64,000 nucleotides of DNA from Lepidodermella squamata. Taxonomy: Eukaryota > Gastrotricha. The translations under genes were made by a program, and so were the position numbers. This document shows, piece after piece, positions 45,994 through 56,658 of this stretch. The notes under the pieces are model-generated. The model had not been told where the DNA came from. It searched no databases and worked only from the letters and a program-made list of their open reading frames with translations. Where the stretch lies: NCBI GenBank assembly GCA_047495785.1, contig JBLDXI010000003.1:3534001-3598000 (forward strand), in the 5' to 3' direction. How positions within the stretch are numbered: the first letter of the stretch is position 1; every line of letters begins with the position of its first letter.

Positions 45994-48867
45994 TTATAAC
46001 AGGTGAAATTCAGCAGCGGCATCGTCGATCAGCAAATCGATGATTGCATCATTGGCCAGGAATTTACGCGCCTTTTTCTCAATCACGTGCCACTCTTCTT
46101 CCTGCGGCTCGTATCTGTGATGCAAAATCGATAGGGCGATTGTTGTAGCCACAAAGTGATCGTCCACCGGTTGCCACATGAGCCGTTTTTGCGCTAATTT
46201 TTCGAATCGACTTCGGATATCCGCCACATCCGAAGCAGGTTTTGTCGAGATATTTTTGAAAATTTCAAAAAAGGCGTCGTTCAAATTCCAGGAGCCATCG
46301 AAATTTTGCAGGGTGACCAGATCGACAAAGTCTGACTTTGAAAGTGTCTCGTTGTTCCCCTCGGCCTTTGAAATGAATTTAAGGGAGATTATTTTGAATT
46401 TTGAATAATTGAAATTGAAATTGAAATTTTAAATTGAAATTTCAAAATTTCAAAATTCAAATTCAATTTCATATTTTCAATAAATACTTACCACAGAGAA
46501 TCCTCTAGCAATCTACGCAGAAATATTTTTCAGGAAAATTATTAATTATTAATTAATTTTACCGGAACTGGCTTTGCAACAGAAATTGGGACGCTATTCT
46601 CGGCTGAATGGATGATCGATCTAGCTGCTTCCTCTTCCGTTGCAATGAAGGCTGTTAGCTTGCAAAGTACACCGGTACTTATTGATAAAGTGATAATTTG
46701 TTGCCGCAATTTCGGAGTTGGTTTCACCTCGTAAACCTCAATCGCCTCGTCCAACGCTCGTTTCGCCGCTAATCGATGTAGAGGCATCGCATCATCCCGA
46801 GCTAAATTTAATTTTTTCAATTTATTAAATAAATTTTAAGGAGTAATTTTACGTGAATAAACATTGGCCGGAATCTTGAAGGACAGCTTCGACTCCGAGA
46901 CTTCATCGCCAATTATGGCGGAAAAATTGGCGTAAAAATCCAGAGCCTTGCCCTTTTCCCGCTCAAGCAAAGCATATTGAGATACAGATCCACCTTAAAA
47001 AAAATTAAATAAAATTTTAAAATATTTTGCAATTTTTTTGTTTTTTACCGGCGAACACGGGTGTTCCAAGAAGCTTTTTCGGTATCAAACCTCGATCCGG
47101 CAATTTTCCACCCGAATTCACGCTCCATTTATAATCGACGTTATACGCCGTTGGGTGAAGGGTTACAGTCAACAATTCGATTATTTTCGGCCTAATTCGA
47201 TCGTTCGACCCGCGGATGAACACCGCCAATCCATTCGAAGCGCGAGCTACGCCATTTATCAACGCCGAACTAGCGCCATCGCCCAACCCGATCGCGAAAA
47301 CCTGAGTCCGAACCGCCTTAGTTTTGACTAGATTGATCACGTGATCCGTATTATCGACCTCGCCGTCCGTCAGTAAGAAAATGAGACGACGGGCCCCGGT
47401 TTCAGGCCGCATATCCTGGCTGAATATGTGGTTGAATGCCTTCAAAATTTCTTTCCCATCCAAGTCAGCCTTCATCCCCATCGCCCAGGTAACAGCTAGG
47501 GAAATTGTCTCTTGGTCGTAAGATTGGGCGCTGAATAATTGAAAAATTTGATTTTCCGCATGAATTATTCGAATTTCTTACCTCCCCGGGAAAAGTTCCA
47601 TTAAATCGGTCCCGAATCCAATAATATTGAACATTGAACCGAATGGCAAGCTTTTGATTAGGAGAATCAGTGATGCCCTAGCGTGGGAAATCTTATCACC
47701 CGCCATCGAAGCCGATCTATCAACCACAATCCAGTATTCATCAATTGAATTTCCGACAACTTTTGACCCAGAAAGTGGCTCAAACCAGGCAGCAGCTATG
47801 TCGAAGTTCAGCCAAGACCTGGGCGGGATGGGCGCCCGGGCTGGTTCGACGTAAATCATCGGCCGATTGCGAAACCCCGGCAAAGGTTCAATGAGAAGTT
47901 GGAAATCGTGGTCCTGAGCGAACTGGACCATAGTCACGTGGGCCGAGGTTCGATTGTTATCGTACATGACCCTGATCGCGTCCCGTCTATGACGCGGCTT
48001 GATATCAGCGATCTGTCGCATTGAACCTAGCGTGATATCAGCTTCGAAGTTCCATTTGTATTGAAGTTCCGAGGCGGAGATGAAGCCCATGAAATTCGGC
48101 TTTGCAGTTGATACGACCAGTTTTCTATCGTTAGGCCGTTGCGGGATGTAGCGAGGGTTCAGGACGACAGGTAGAGTCAAGGCCAAGATTCCGTCGTCCA
48201 AGATTCGATCGATAGGCTGGACATAACCGATTCTGATGGTGACTGTTTCTCGACTTGGCAAATTGCCAAGCTTCAACCGATAAATGTCTTGCGAGCTTCG
48301 TTCGCTTTCCATTAAAACAGCTTTTCGACCCGCATCAGCCGCTTTGCTGGGAAAATTCAGAGAAAAAGAAATTTTACAAAAATTTCACTCAATTAAAACT
48401 TAATATATGAATTCTTAATTAAATTTTAGATTTAAAATATAAAATTTGAAATTTTTGAAATTTATTAATTTAAAATTATTTAAAACTTTAAAAAATTTCA
48501 GAATATTTTACTTGAATTCTTGTTCACTTGTGGCACGGTCTTTAATTCCAGCAACCAATCGACGCCCGGCTACGTCAGCCTCTAGTTTATAAACCGCTGC
48601 GTTATCGTCGATAGGGAAGATGAACTCGCATTCGACCGCTGCTGGGGCTAGATTCGTGTACTCGAGATCGGCCGTGACTGCGACAGTCCAGCCTCGAACT
48701 TTGGCTTGGATATCAATCGAAGCAGCTGGCAATGGCTGGTAGTTGGTTTCGGGTGGTTGCCAATAAATGGCGCCGACGTAGGATGGCTGGTAAGGGCCAT
48801 AGCCTTGTCCTAGTGAGATCGACGGGAAAATCACAACAAAAAACGCGAGAGATGCCCACTCGAACAT
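45994..48867 (-). CDS. Secreted VWA5A/ITIH-like protein (VIT + vWA), 791 aa
   Basis: Seven exons: 48867-48512, 48346-47582, 47530-47049, 46993-46853, 46801-46563, 46512-46492 and 46365-45994. Signal peptide MFEWASLAFFVVIFPSISLG; VIT domain (VRGWTVAVTADLEYTN, VECEFIFPIDDNAAV); vWA with the MIDAS DRSAS and LLTDGEVDNTDHV; VWA5A-type tail (LVTLQNFDGSWNLNDAFFEI). Exon 6 is only 21 nt (IARGFSV) in phase 0, where the paralog at 32513-35679 has two exons of 54 and 51 nt. The 141-nt exon 4 is the same length in both. Metal-ion-dependent binding is expected from the intact DxSxS; ligand unknown. Confidence 0.83.
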
Positions 48868-50099
48868 GATTTTAATCGAAAATTTTTAATCAGCATACAC
48901 CAAAACGAGTAATTTCAAGTAATGTTGAACATTTTTGCAGCTGTCAAATGATGAAAATATGATACGTAACTTAAGTGTCTCAGCTTGGAAATGCCACCTG
49001 TTCCCAACATTTTAGGCTGTAATGAACTTGGTAATGAACCTATGCAAAAGCTGGGTCACAAGTCCCATTTAGCGAAATGAAAAGAAAATATCTGAAATTG
49101 TTGATGCTCTAGACAAAGATGGGGAGAGAGCTGACGAATTGACAAGCCATTTTTGATCAAAAACGTTCAAATTTATGAGGTGAATATGGCGGGAGACCCC
49201 CAACCAGTACGATTCCCTTTACTCAGCTTTAACTCATTCTGGTAAGCTGGTAAAACGAAAAATTGTTGATCGATTTTGCACAGCTATTACCCTAACCCCA
49301 ACCCCAACGCTAAAATCACCGAATGTTAGCCTGTCCACGATAACCATCGAGATTTTACGGATAAAATTGGCGAAGGTCTGATAAAAGCTACAGTTAGATC
49401 CATCATCTGGTGCTAAGCAACGTCACGACCAATGGGCTTTAAATCTCATCTTAAAAGGCTTAAAAAGACAGCAGTTTTCTATAGCATCAGTTCAAGAACA
49501 GGCCTCGTCGTTCAGACCAGCATTCTCGGACTGTTGGGACTTCTAGGACAGCGCAACGTGGTGATGGATACTATGATGGATGTGCGGAATAAATTCAGCT
49601 AATTCACCTAAAAGGGCCGACACTCCTGAATACGGCAGTCAGGAAGCAGTTCGACATCAAGTTGCGTCTTAATAGCAATGGTAAAATGGTTGTCCCCGAC
49701 CAACCAATTGAAGGGTTAAAAGTGACATGGGCCAAGGAAGCAAGCCGAAGCAATAAAACACTAATCAGCGACTAGTTAGACGGCAGCTACGAAAAAGAGA
49801 CTGCATAACAATGGTATGCCTGACGACCTCTTTGGGATAACGCCAGATGCCGCTGATTTTCAGCCTGTGTGTTTGTTTGGCGGAAATTAGTTAACTATCA
49901 TCAACCCGTCCCAAGTCCCTTTCAAGTGGCAAATTAAGCAATTTACGACGAGACGGTAATTTTTCAGAGCCAGTCCCTAACGCGAGCCTACGTGATACTA
50001 TATAAACGGCAGCGAAATGCCAGTTGAATCGACTCATTCGAGTATTTCAATTCATTAACAAGCTTTTACTGCTAATTCATCTTCACTATATTCATCGAA
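48868..50099. other. Spacer with CDC25 promoter
   Basis: 1.2 kb without a supportable gene. A TATATAAA box lies at 49999-50006, 94 bp before the CDC25 start codon. Around 49500-49800 the composition is more balanced and may be decayed coding or transposon sequence, but frames are broken and nothing is recognisable. Confidence 0.45.
49999..50006 (+). promoter_or_regulatory. TATA box of the CDC25 gene
   Basis: TATATAAA about 94 bp upstream of the ATG at 50100, placing a transcription start near 50030 with a ~70-bp leader. Confidence 0.55.
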
Positions 50100-50990
50100 A
50101 TGGCTACTCAAACTCAACAAGAAGTTTGCGCCTTGCTGCAATCGAACGCCTTACTGTCGATCATTTCGAACGCGGCTCTGCTCGGCTCGATGGCGAATCT
50201 ATCGCTCGAGCAAGACCAATTCGAAGAGCCTAAACACCAGGTGAGCTCGCGAAATATTTTCATTTTATTCGATTTTATTAACGATTTAATTTCTATTCCC
50301 CAGACTCTTCTACCGTGCTCGCCCGAGAAAAGCCTAGTCGCCATCAAGCCGCAAGTTCTAGCCAACCTGCTCGATGGCAAGTACGCCGGCTGTGTCGACA
50401 CGTTCGAAATCGCCGACTGCCGCTACCCGTTCGAGTACGACGGCGGGCACATTCGCGGTGCTGTCAACACGCCGCTGTTGTCCCAGGTCGAAACCGTGTT
50501 CCCGATCACCGGCGAGCCTGGCCACAACCAACGCCGCGTTATCATCTTCCACTGCGAGTTCAGCAGCCAGCGCGGCCCGGCGATGCTGCGCCGGTTTCGA
50601 AAGGCCGACCGCGATCGCAACAAGGCCAACTACCCGAGGCTGGACTACCCTGAGGTGTACCTGCTCGAGGGTGGCTACAAAGCGTTCATCGAGTACTGCG
50701 AGGCTAACGGCCGTTTCGACCTGCTGTCGACTCCCGCCCAGCCGACGATCGAATCGCGCCGTAGCTATTACGTAACCATGCGTGACGCTGCGTTTCACGC
50801 TCAAGAACGCAACTGGCGCCGAGCTGTCGATAATGACCGAGCTTCGTCCTCGTCGTCGTCTTCGTCGAGCTGCGTCGATGCGACGCCGCCGAGCAAGCGC
50901 AACGCCTCGACTACCGGCAAACTCGGCCTTCGCAGCCGCCTCGGCATGGTTTTGCCTAAACGTCGCCTCGATCTTGAGATTGAGGCGTAA
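50100..50990 (+). CDS. cdc25: CDC25-type dual-specificity phosphatase, 275 aa
   Basis: Exons 50100-50240 and 50304-50990; the 63-bp intron has no stop and would read through in frame, but has a clean GTGAGC donor and CCCCAG acceptor. The catalytic signature HCEFSSQRGP has the nucleophile C131 and R137 and matches the CDC25 family HCxFSSxRGP. The preceding DCRYPFEYDGGHIRGAVN and following YPEVYLLEGGYKAFIEY are also CDC25-typical. It should remove inhibitory Thr/Tyr phosphates from CDK-cyclin complexes. The N-terminal regulatory region is only ~50 residues, much shorter than in vertebrate CDC25s. After the catalytic domain comes a Ser run and an Arg-rich tail. AATAAA at 51089-51094. Confidence 0.92.
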   Translation: MATQTQQEVCALLQSNALLSIISNAALLGSMANLSLEQDQFEEPKHQVSSRNIFILFDFINDLISIPQTLLPCSPEKSLVAIKPQVLANLLDGKYAGCVDTFEIADCRYPFEYDGGHIRGAVNTPLLSQVETVFPITGEPGHNQRRVIIFHCEFSSQRGPAMLRRFRKADRDRNKANYPRLDYPEVYLLEGGYKAFIEYCEANGRFDLLSTPAQPTIESRRSYYVTMRDAAFHAQERNWRRAVDNDRASSSSSSSSSCVDATPPSKRNASTTGKLGLRSRLGMVLPKRRLDLEIEA

Positions 50991-52026
50991 TTAACCTTTT
51001 ATGTAAAGTTCATCGCTAATATATGATCATTCTGATTAGTGTTTTTTTACTTGTTGTGTTTGATTAATTTCAAAGTTTATTTCAAAGAAATAAAAGTTAA
51101 TTTCAGTTTAAAACTACTGGTGCCTTTTAACATCCTGTTTGATTATTAAATTGCTACGAAAATATTAATTTTTTCATTAATTCATGCGCCAAAAAAGCAT
51201 ACGAAATTTTCAGCCGGATTACAAGCAGAAAATAAAATAAATTCTCTGCGCTGAAAGTGAATATTGTCGATAGAATTAATTTCACAATTACAAAAATTCG
51301 AAGACATTTTAGTCCAAACAGCGAGTAAAATATACCGAAAATTACCGAACCAGTTACCATGGGAGGTTTTCCGGTTTCCTCCGGAAATTTTTGAATTTCC
51401 TAGGTAGAATCGTCGATAATGGATAGAAGATTCTCCCCGTATATTTTCTTGAAAAAAATTAGCTGATTTTCCAACAAAAGAATTCAGAAAAAAGTTGCTA
51501 AATATTAATGGGACACGCTGTATTACTCGTGTTTATCACGATGAGCGGCAAGTTTGCGAATAATATTTCGGCATACAGAACCAATATCGATTTTAAGTAT
51601 CGATTTTACAAATCAGTGATTTCTCCGATATCAGCAGTCTTAGAAGACTAAGTTAAAAATGTGTCTACCCAGCTAATGCGTTGGTTAAAATAAAAAAATC
51701 CCATGGCCTTGGGGTATATCGGCATCGATTAGGAAATGAAAAGGACGAGGTCTCATAAAATCGGCAAAATATTGGGCGTGGAAACTAAGATTTTGTGCTG
51801 GAACTTCAATTTTAGCGGTGAAAATATTTACTCGCTGTATTTAACGAAAATTAGTCCCAGATAACAAACGATGAGATTCCGGATTTTTATGATTTTTCCT
51901 TAATTTTATTCATAATTTTAAAGAGATCAATCAAAATATGTTATTTGAGCCCTGATTTTCGAATCAAATCTTCGGGAAATTAACTCGAACTCGCTGACGA
52001 TTCACTTTGGTTTTTTTATTGCGAAA
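50991..52026. other. Spacer
   Basis: About 1 kb between convergent genes: CDC25 3' UTR with its polyadenylation signal, then AT-rich DNA. Short minus-strand frames (near 51150-51360) lack support. Confidence 0.5.
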
Positions 52027-53013
52027 TTAATTTTTTGTTCCAAAGCAATCGGAAAATATCCACATTATTTGCGGATCTCGATGTAGGATAACCATAACCA
52101 TAACTGCGACAGAAAATAGCAACGTCAAAAATTCTGTCAGCATACTACACAAAGCAACGCCAGCATTAATCAGGGTCCGATCAGCCTGCGGAGGTTTCAG
52201 CACAAAAATTTGCAGAACAACAAGAATCGCTAAAAATCCACCTGTTAACGAGCTGACAATCCGAAATAACAGGCTATGCTCGTCATTTCTATCCAACGCA
52301 AAAAATGACCAAACAATATTTGAGACAATAATTTCTAACATTGCGAAAAATGATGTGAAATAATGAATGTATTTACTAATCCGCCGGCTAATACACGTCC
52401 GACAGCCGAAAATGATGAGCTTCGACTCGACGCTGATCATTTCGAAGTGAATTTCCTGGACGATTTTGAACGACCCGTAAGCTTGTTCCTCCCTTCGACT
52501 CGTCATTAATCCTTGACTTTTCGTCGCGTTGCCATGCGACGGAAAAATGCCGGCGATAACAAACATTGAAACGCCGGCGATATCTAGGGCGAACCAAAGG
52601 GTTTGCAGGGTGTTTGAACCTGTTCGATAACTAGCCTCCCAGGATAGCATCCAATCTAGGCCTGCTGTTAGTAGAATGCCGGTGACGAGTAGCATTTTGT
52701 ATTGGTTCGTCGTAGTATCTGAGCAGTGTTGGCTTATTGTGTCACTTCGCCATTTTATCAACCCGCCTTCGTTGACTAGATCGGTGAAGATATCGCTTAG
52801 GTAGAGGCCCATTAGAATGACCATCGCCAGGACGATTAGGATGAATGGGATGGTTCTCGAGGCTGTTGGATCGCAGGATTTAATGTCAGGGTAAGATATG
52901 AAGCTCCTAGCCATGATGCTATCGCTGATAAATTTGGCATTTGTCGGTCGCAAAATTTCACCGAATACTACAAATGAGGCTACAGAATTCTTAAAAAACA
53001 AGTTATCCTGCAT
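52027..53013 (-). CDS. Six-pass membrane protein, about 295-328 aa
   Basis: One open frame with about six hydrophobic segments: IPFILIVLAMVILMGLYLSD, MLLVTGILLTAGLDWML, TLWFALDIAGVSMFVIAGIF, YFTSFFAMLEIIVSNIVWSF, SSLTGGFLAILVVLQIFVL and CSMLTEFLTLLFSVAVMVMV. The ATG at 53013 gives 328 residues; a Met at residue 34 (52914, MARSFISYP) is an equally likely start because the first 33 residues are not conserved-looking. The six-helix layout resembles DRAM/Frag1-type proteins, but I see no diagnostic motif, so no function is assigned. An unspliced 1-kb frame is unusual in this window. Confidence 0.6.
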   Translation of the reverse strand: MQDNLFFKNSVASFVVFGEILRPTNAKFISDSIMARSFISYPDIKSCDPTASRTIPFILIVLAMVILMGLYLSDIFTDLVNEGGLIKWRSDTISQHCSDTTTNQYKMLLVTGILLTAGLDWMLSWEASYRTGSNTLQTLWFALDIAGVSMFVIAGIFPSHGNATKSQGLMTSRREEQAYGSFKIVQEIHFEMISVESKLIIFGCRTCISRRISKYIHYFTSFFAMLEIIVSNIVWSFFALDRNDEHSLLFRIVSSLTGGFLAILVVLQIFVLKPPQADRTLINAGVALCSMLTEFLTLLFSVAVMVMVILHRDPQIMWIFSDCFGTKN

Positions 53014-53564
53014 GGTTAGTTCAAACTATAGTGGATGTAATGCGGAGATGATAGACCGGACTTACGATGAATGTTTTTCATTGATTATCGTTTTAAAAGG
53101 GACCTATGTCAATAGTCTTATTTAAATAGGAAAATTGCGTGAGCTGGCGAGAAATGCTCCCTTTGCATGAATACAAATGATTCTCTGTATTAAATAAATA
53201 TTCGAAAAAAATAATTTGAAAGCGGGAAGAATTGAAGCGATTCGATTTAAATTTATGGCGGGATTAAATGGCGGGATATCGATGGAATCCAAGCTTCGGA
53301 GCATGTTTTACTTGGCGGAAAGTAGCAGGTCGAATTTTTGTTCTTTTATGGTTTGAATAACGCTTCAAATGGTGAGCACTACGATTACTTTTCAAAATTT
53401 CCTGAGCAATGTAAAACAATGAAATCGGGAAAAATAATTTCTTGATTCAAAATAAATATGATAACAGACAAGCATGAAAAATGTTGGTGCTTGGAGCGAA
53501 CTTGGACGATTTTCTCCTGATTTTCTGTAATTTTATTGATTTTTCAGCTTGGTTTTGTACATAG
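53014..53564. other. Spacer
   Basis: Upstream of the membrane-protein gene; AT-rich, with no recognised features before the fold-back element. Confidence 0.45.
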
Positions 53565-54342
53565 ATAAATAAAAAAGAGAGATCTGACACGCTAGTACAT
53601 TTATGTGTGCCGAAATGATTCATCAAGAGTTTTTACTTCTTGGTCGCGTGACCTGAAAATCACTTGTCAACATCACTATAAAAAACACGGCATAAATTAC
53701 GCAAGTGACAAGTGATTTCGGGTGGCTACTTCACCTCAATTTATCTCAAAACACATCCCCTTCGATTTTCTCGAAAAAAATAGGGCATGTAGATCTCAAC
53801 TTCAACTCAACGCTTGTCAAACCGGAATTTCCGGGCAGGGAATGGTTGTTGGTAGAAAAATTCTGAAAAAGCATGTTTCCGCGCAGTGATTATTGTTGCT
53901 TTTTCGAGTATTTTGCAAAAATTCGCCCGATGAATCACGAAGTCATCTGCAATAATATGATTCATAGAACGAAAAAAACTAGCAAGCAGCCCCGCGCCAT
54001 TAAATTGATCGCTAAAATTCGGAAGATTTGAAAATTTCCAGAAAATCAACGCGAAGCCGGCCGGAAATTCGGATTAGGTCCCTACATAGCCCAAGATTGA
54101 GGCTGATTGGCAACAAAAATTCAAGTATAAATCGAAGATGGGGTCTTTTGAGATAAATTGAGGTGAAGTAGCCACCCGGAATCACTTGTCAGTTGCGTTG
54201 ATTTGGCCGTACTTCTTATAGAGTTCTTGACAAGTGAAAAACTGGTCACGCGACCCAGAAAGCAAAAAATCGTGATGAATCATTTCGGCACACATAAATG
54301 TACTAGCGTGTCAGATCTCTCTTATTTATTTATCTATGAATA
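53565..54342. mobile_element. Fold-back element with ~230-bp inverted arms
   Basis: Left arm about 53565-53795 and right arm about 54110-54342 are inverted near-copies, sharing for example AGAGATCTGACACGCTAGTA, ATTTATGTGTGCCGAAATGA and GTGAAGTAGCCACCC in mirrored order. The two arms are separated by ~315 bp without coding signal. The right end lies about 60 bp before the first BTB gene (ATG 54403), so the element must contain or displace that gene's promoter. The terminal sequence is ATAGATAAATAAA. Confidence 0.7.
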
Positions 54343-54402
54343 TCAACCAGTCAATTCATTACATACATTGAATAATATATTAAATAAGCAACAAGTATCA
54401 AA

Positions 54403-55898
54403 ATGGCCGAGGCTTCCAATGGGCTCAAGTCGATAGACCACCGGCAAGCGTTTGTACAGCACATGGAATCGATGTTCACTCGAAGCATCGACTGTGACGT
54501 GGCCTTTGCTGTCCAGGGCCAAGTCATTCAGGCCCATCGTTGGATCCTGGCTAGCCAGTCGCCTGTTTTCAAGCAGATGCTGATGAACGAACATTTCCGC
54601 GAGGCACGATCGACGATCGATAAGCCAATCGACTTGCCTGGCAAGACAGCCCCAGCTTTTAAAGCTTTCGTTTATTATTTGTACACTGGTTGTATTTCAT
54701 TTGACAAACTGTCGCCGGCAGAAAGCGTCGAAATTCTCAAAATTGCGCATGAATATCAAGTGGACGCTTTGTTCGGCGAGTTGAAGCAAGTTTTCGAGGT
54801 AAAAAATATTTTTCACAGAGCCGTCTTTCACAGAATAACCGATTGACTTTCTAGGCTAATGTGAACATGGAATTATTCTACGATTCGTTGTTAGCGGCGC
54901 TGTTTTTGGACGATGCTGAAATTCTGGAATCATGTGCCTACTTCGCGTGCTTAAATTCTGAAGAAATTCTGAAAGACCCCAACTTCAAAAGACTATCAGA
55001 ACATGCTCTGATTTATCTTTTCGATCTGGACGACCTCTTCGTGCTTGAACTGGAAGTTCTGATGGCGCTGAAATCTTGGCATGAAGCCAATCCTAAGGTC
55101 AATCTGTCGAAAATCCTGGATAAAGTTCGGCTTGAGTACGTCGTCATGCCGCCGCCTGGTAGAATTTCTTTCGCCGAAATGGGAGCTTTGTGCAAAATGC
55201 TTGGCGAAAGTGGAATCGATTTCAACGCTTTAGGTAAGGCGCCTGACGACAACAGCGGCAGAAAACCTCGCAACATAGGCTTGGCTGAAACCAATATGGC
55301 AACAGTTGAGAACGGAGCAACGGTTATTGGCGATGGCTTCAGAAACCCAGAAAGAATGATAATTTGCGGAGATGGTTGCACCATGTTGAGGCCGAATGGA
55401 TCTATCATTGTTCAGTTGGCTGAACCTTGTGCTGTTGACTCGATGCGATTTCATATACTTCGCTATGAAACTCGACGAGGAATATTCGGTGAAATCAACT
55501 CACTTCTCCAATGCGACAGCGAAATTTATTACATGATTGAAACTTCCATAAATGGCTCAGTCTGGGCTCAATTGGGTTACAGCCAAGCAACGCAGAGCGG
55601 ACGGCAGTTGATTGTTTTCAAACCTCAAAAGTTGAAATTTGGTAAATTTCCCACTTCCATGTGCAAATTTCCTTTAATTTTGCTTTCTCTCACACTAGTG
55701 AAAATTACAATTTGCCATGAAGTAAGCGGTATTAAGATGCCGCTTTGCCTCTCCGACTTCGAGTGTCCAGCGTCTATGAACAACAAGCAGCTGTTCGAAC
55801 AATCTATCCAAAAGTATCCTAACTCTGCTTTTCGACTCGAGGAAGATCAACCCAATGGAAAAGTCGAAATCCTTCTCTCTGAGAGGAGACATTCGTGA
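54403..55898 (+). CDS. BTBD9-like protein A (BTB-BACK-F5/8C-like), 460 aa
   Basis: Exons 54403-54798, 54855-55641 and 55699-55898. The BTB/POZ domain (residues ~15-130) has the classic DCDVAFAVQGQVIQAHRWIL and SPVFKQMLMNEHFREA. A BACK domain follows (LFLDDAEILESCAYFACLNS ... LSEHALIYLFDLDDLFVLE), then a discoidin-like domain (GSIIVQLAEPCAVDSMRFHI ... SVWAQLGYSQATQSGRQLIV). The order BTB, BACK, F5/8C-like matches BTBD9, which acts as a CUL3 E3 ligase adaptor in other animals. First and intact member of a four-gene tandem array. AATAAA at 56005-56010. Confidence 0.85.
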
Positions 55899-56658
55899 TC
55901 CGTTTAATGCTGACTAACCAACACAATCCTAATATTTTGCTCAAGCAACAAAAATAACTAGTCCTTTGCTTTCATGAGTTTCATAATTCATGATATTGTC
56001 TTTTAATAAAAAATGTATTAAGAAATGAAAGAAATTATGGTTGGCACTGCCAATGTGGCTGCATTAGGGAACAAAGGACGTTCATTCTGTGAGCCTTTGT
56101 CGACCGCATCCAGTATTCCAACAAGTAGTCAGTCGATGCAACGAACTGAACCCCAGGAACTAAACGAAAGCGGATTGTCCAAATTAAACCACCGTTACGG
56201 TACTTGCGACTAAAAACCACTTGGCTGGGTTTTATTCGACTAATTTCAACTAATTTCTCCCTCGTAATTTACGAACATGCGTCAGATGTAAGTAAAAACA
56301 GCAATTAACATGATGATAAAGGTTTATTAGCTTGGAACTTTCATACGCGATCTGATTGATCCATATCGTTAGCGTCGTTGGATTTAGGCTTGTTTACATC
56401 CCTTTCAATGTCACGGGTGATAAGTAAAAGCGAATTTTTTAAGAGCTTGTTTATATGAGTAATTTTACCGCCAACACTCCAGTTCAAGCTAAATTTTACT
56501 AACAACAAAAAGCGTCGTGGCCATGCTAGTTTACGAACACCTTTACCAACTTTGTATGAGAAAAAAATTGTTCTGCCAGTTGGTTTGACTTTTGAAGTTA
56601 GTGTCTAACGTTTTTGAACAAACCTCAGGTAGATAAAAAAAAACAGTGTTTGATATCT
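55899..56658. other. Spacer
   Basis: Between BTBD9-like genes A and B; includes the polyadenylation signal of A. No further gene seen. Confidence 0.5.

Noticed and set aside
49500-49860. Decayed transposon or gene upstream of CDC25
   Set aside because: Composition is suggestive but all frames are broken and no motif is recognisable.
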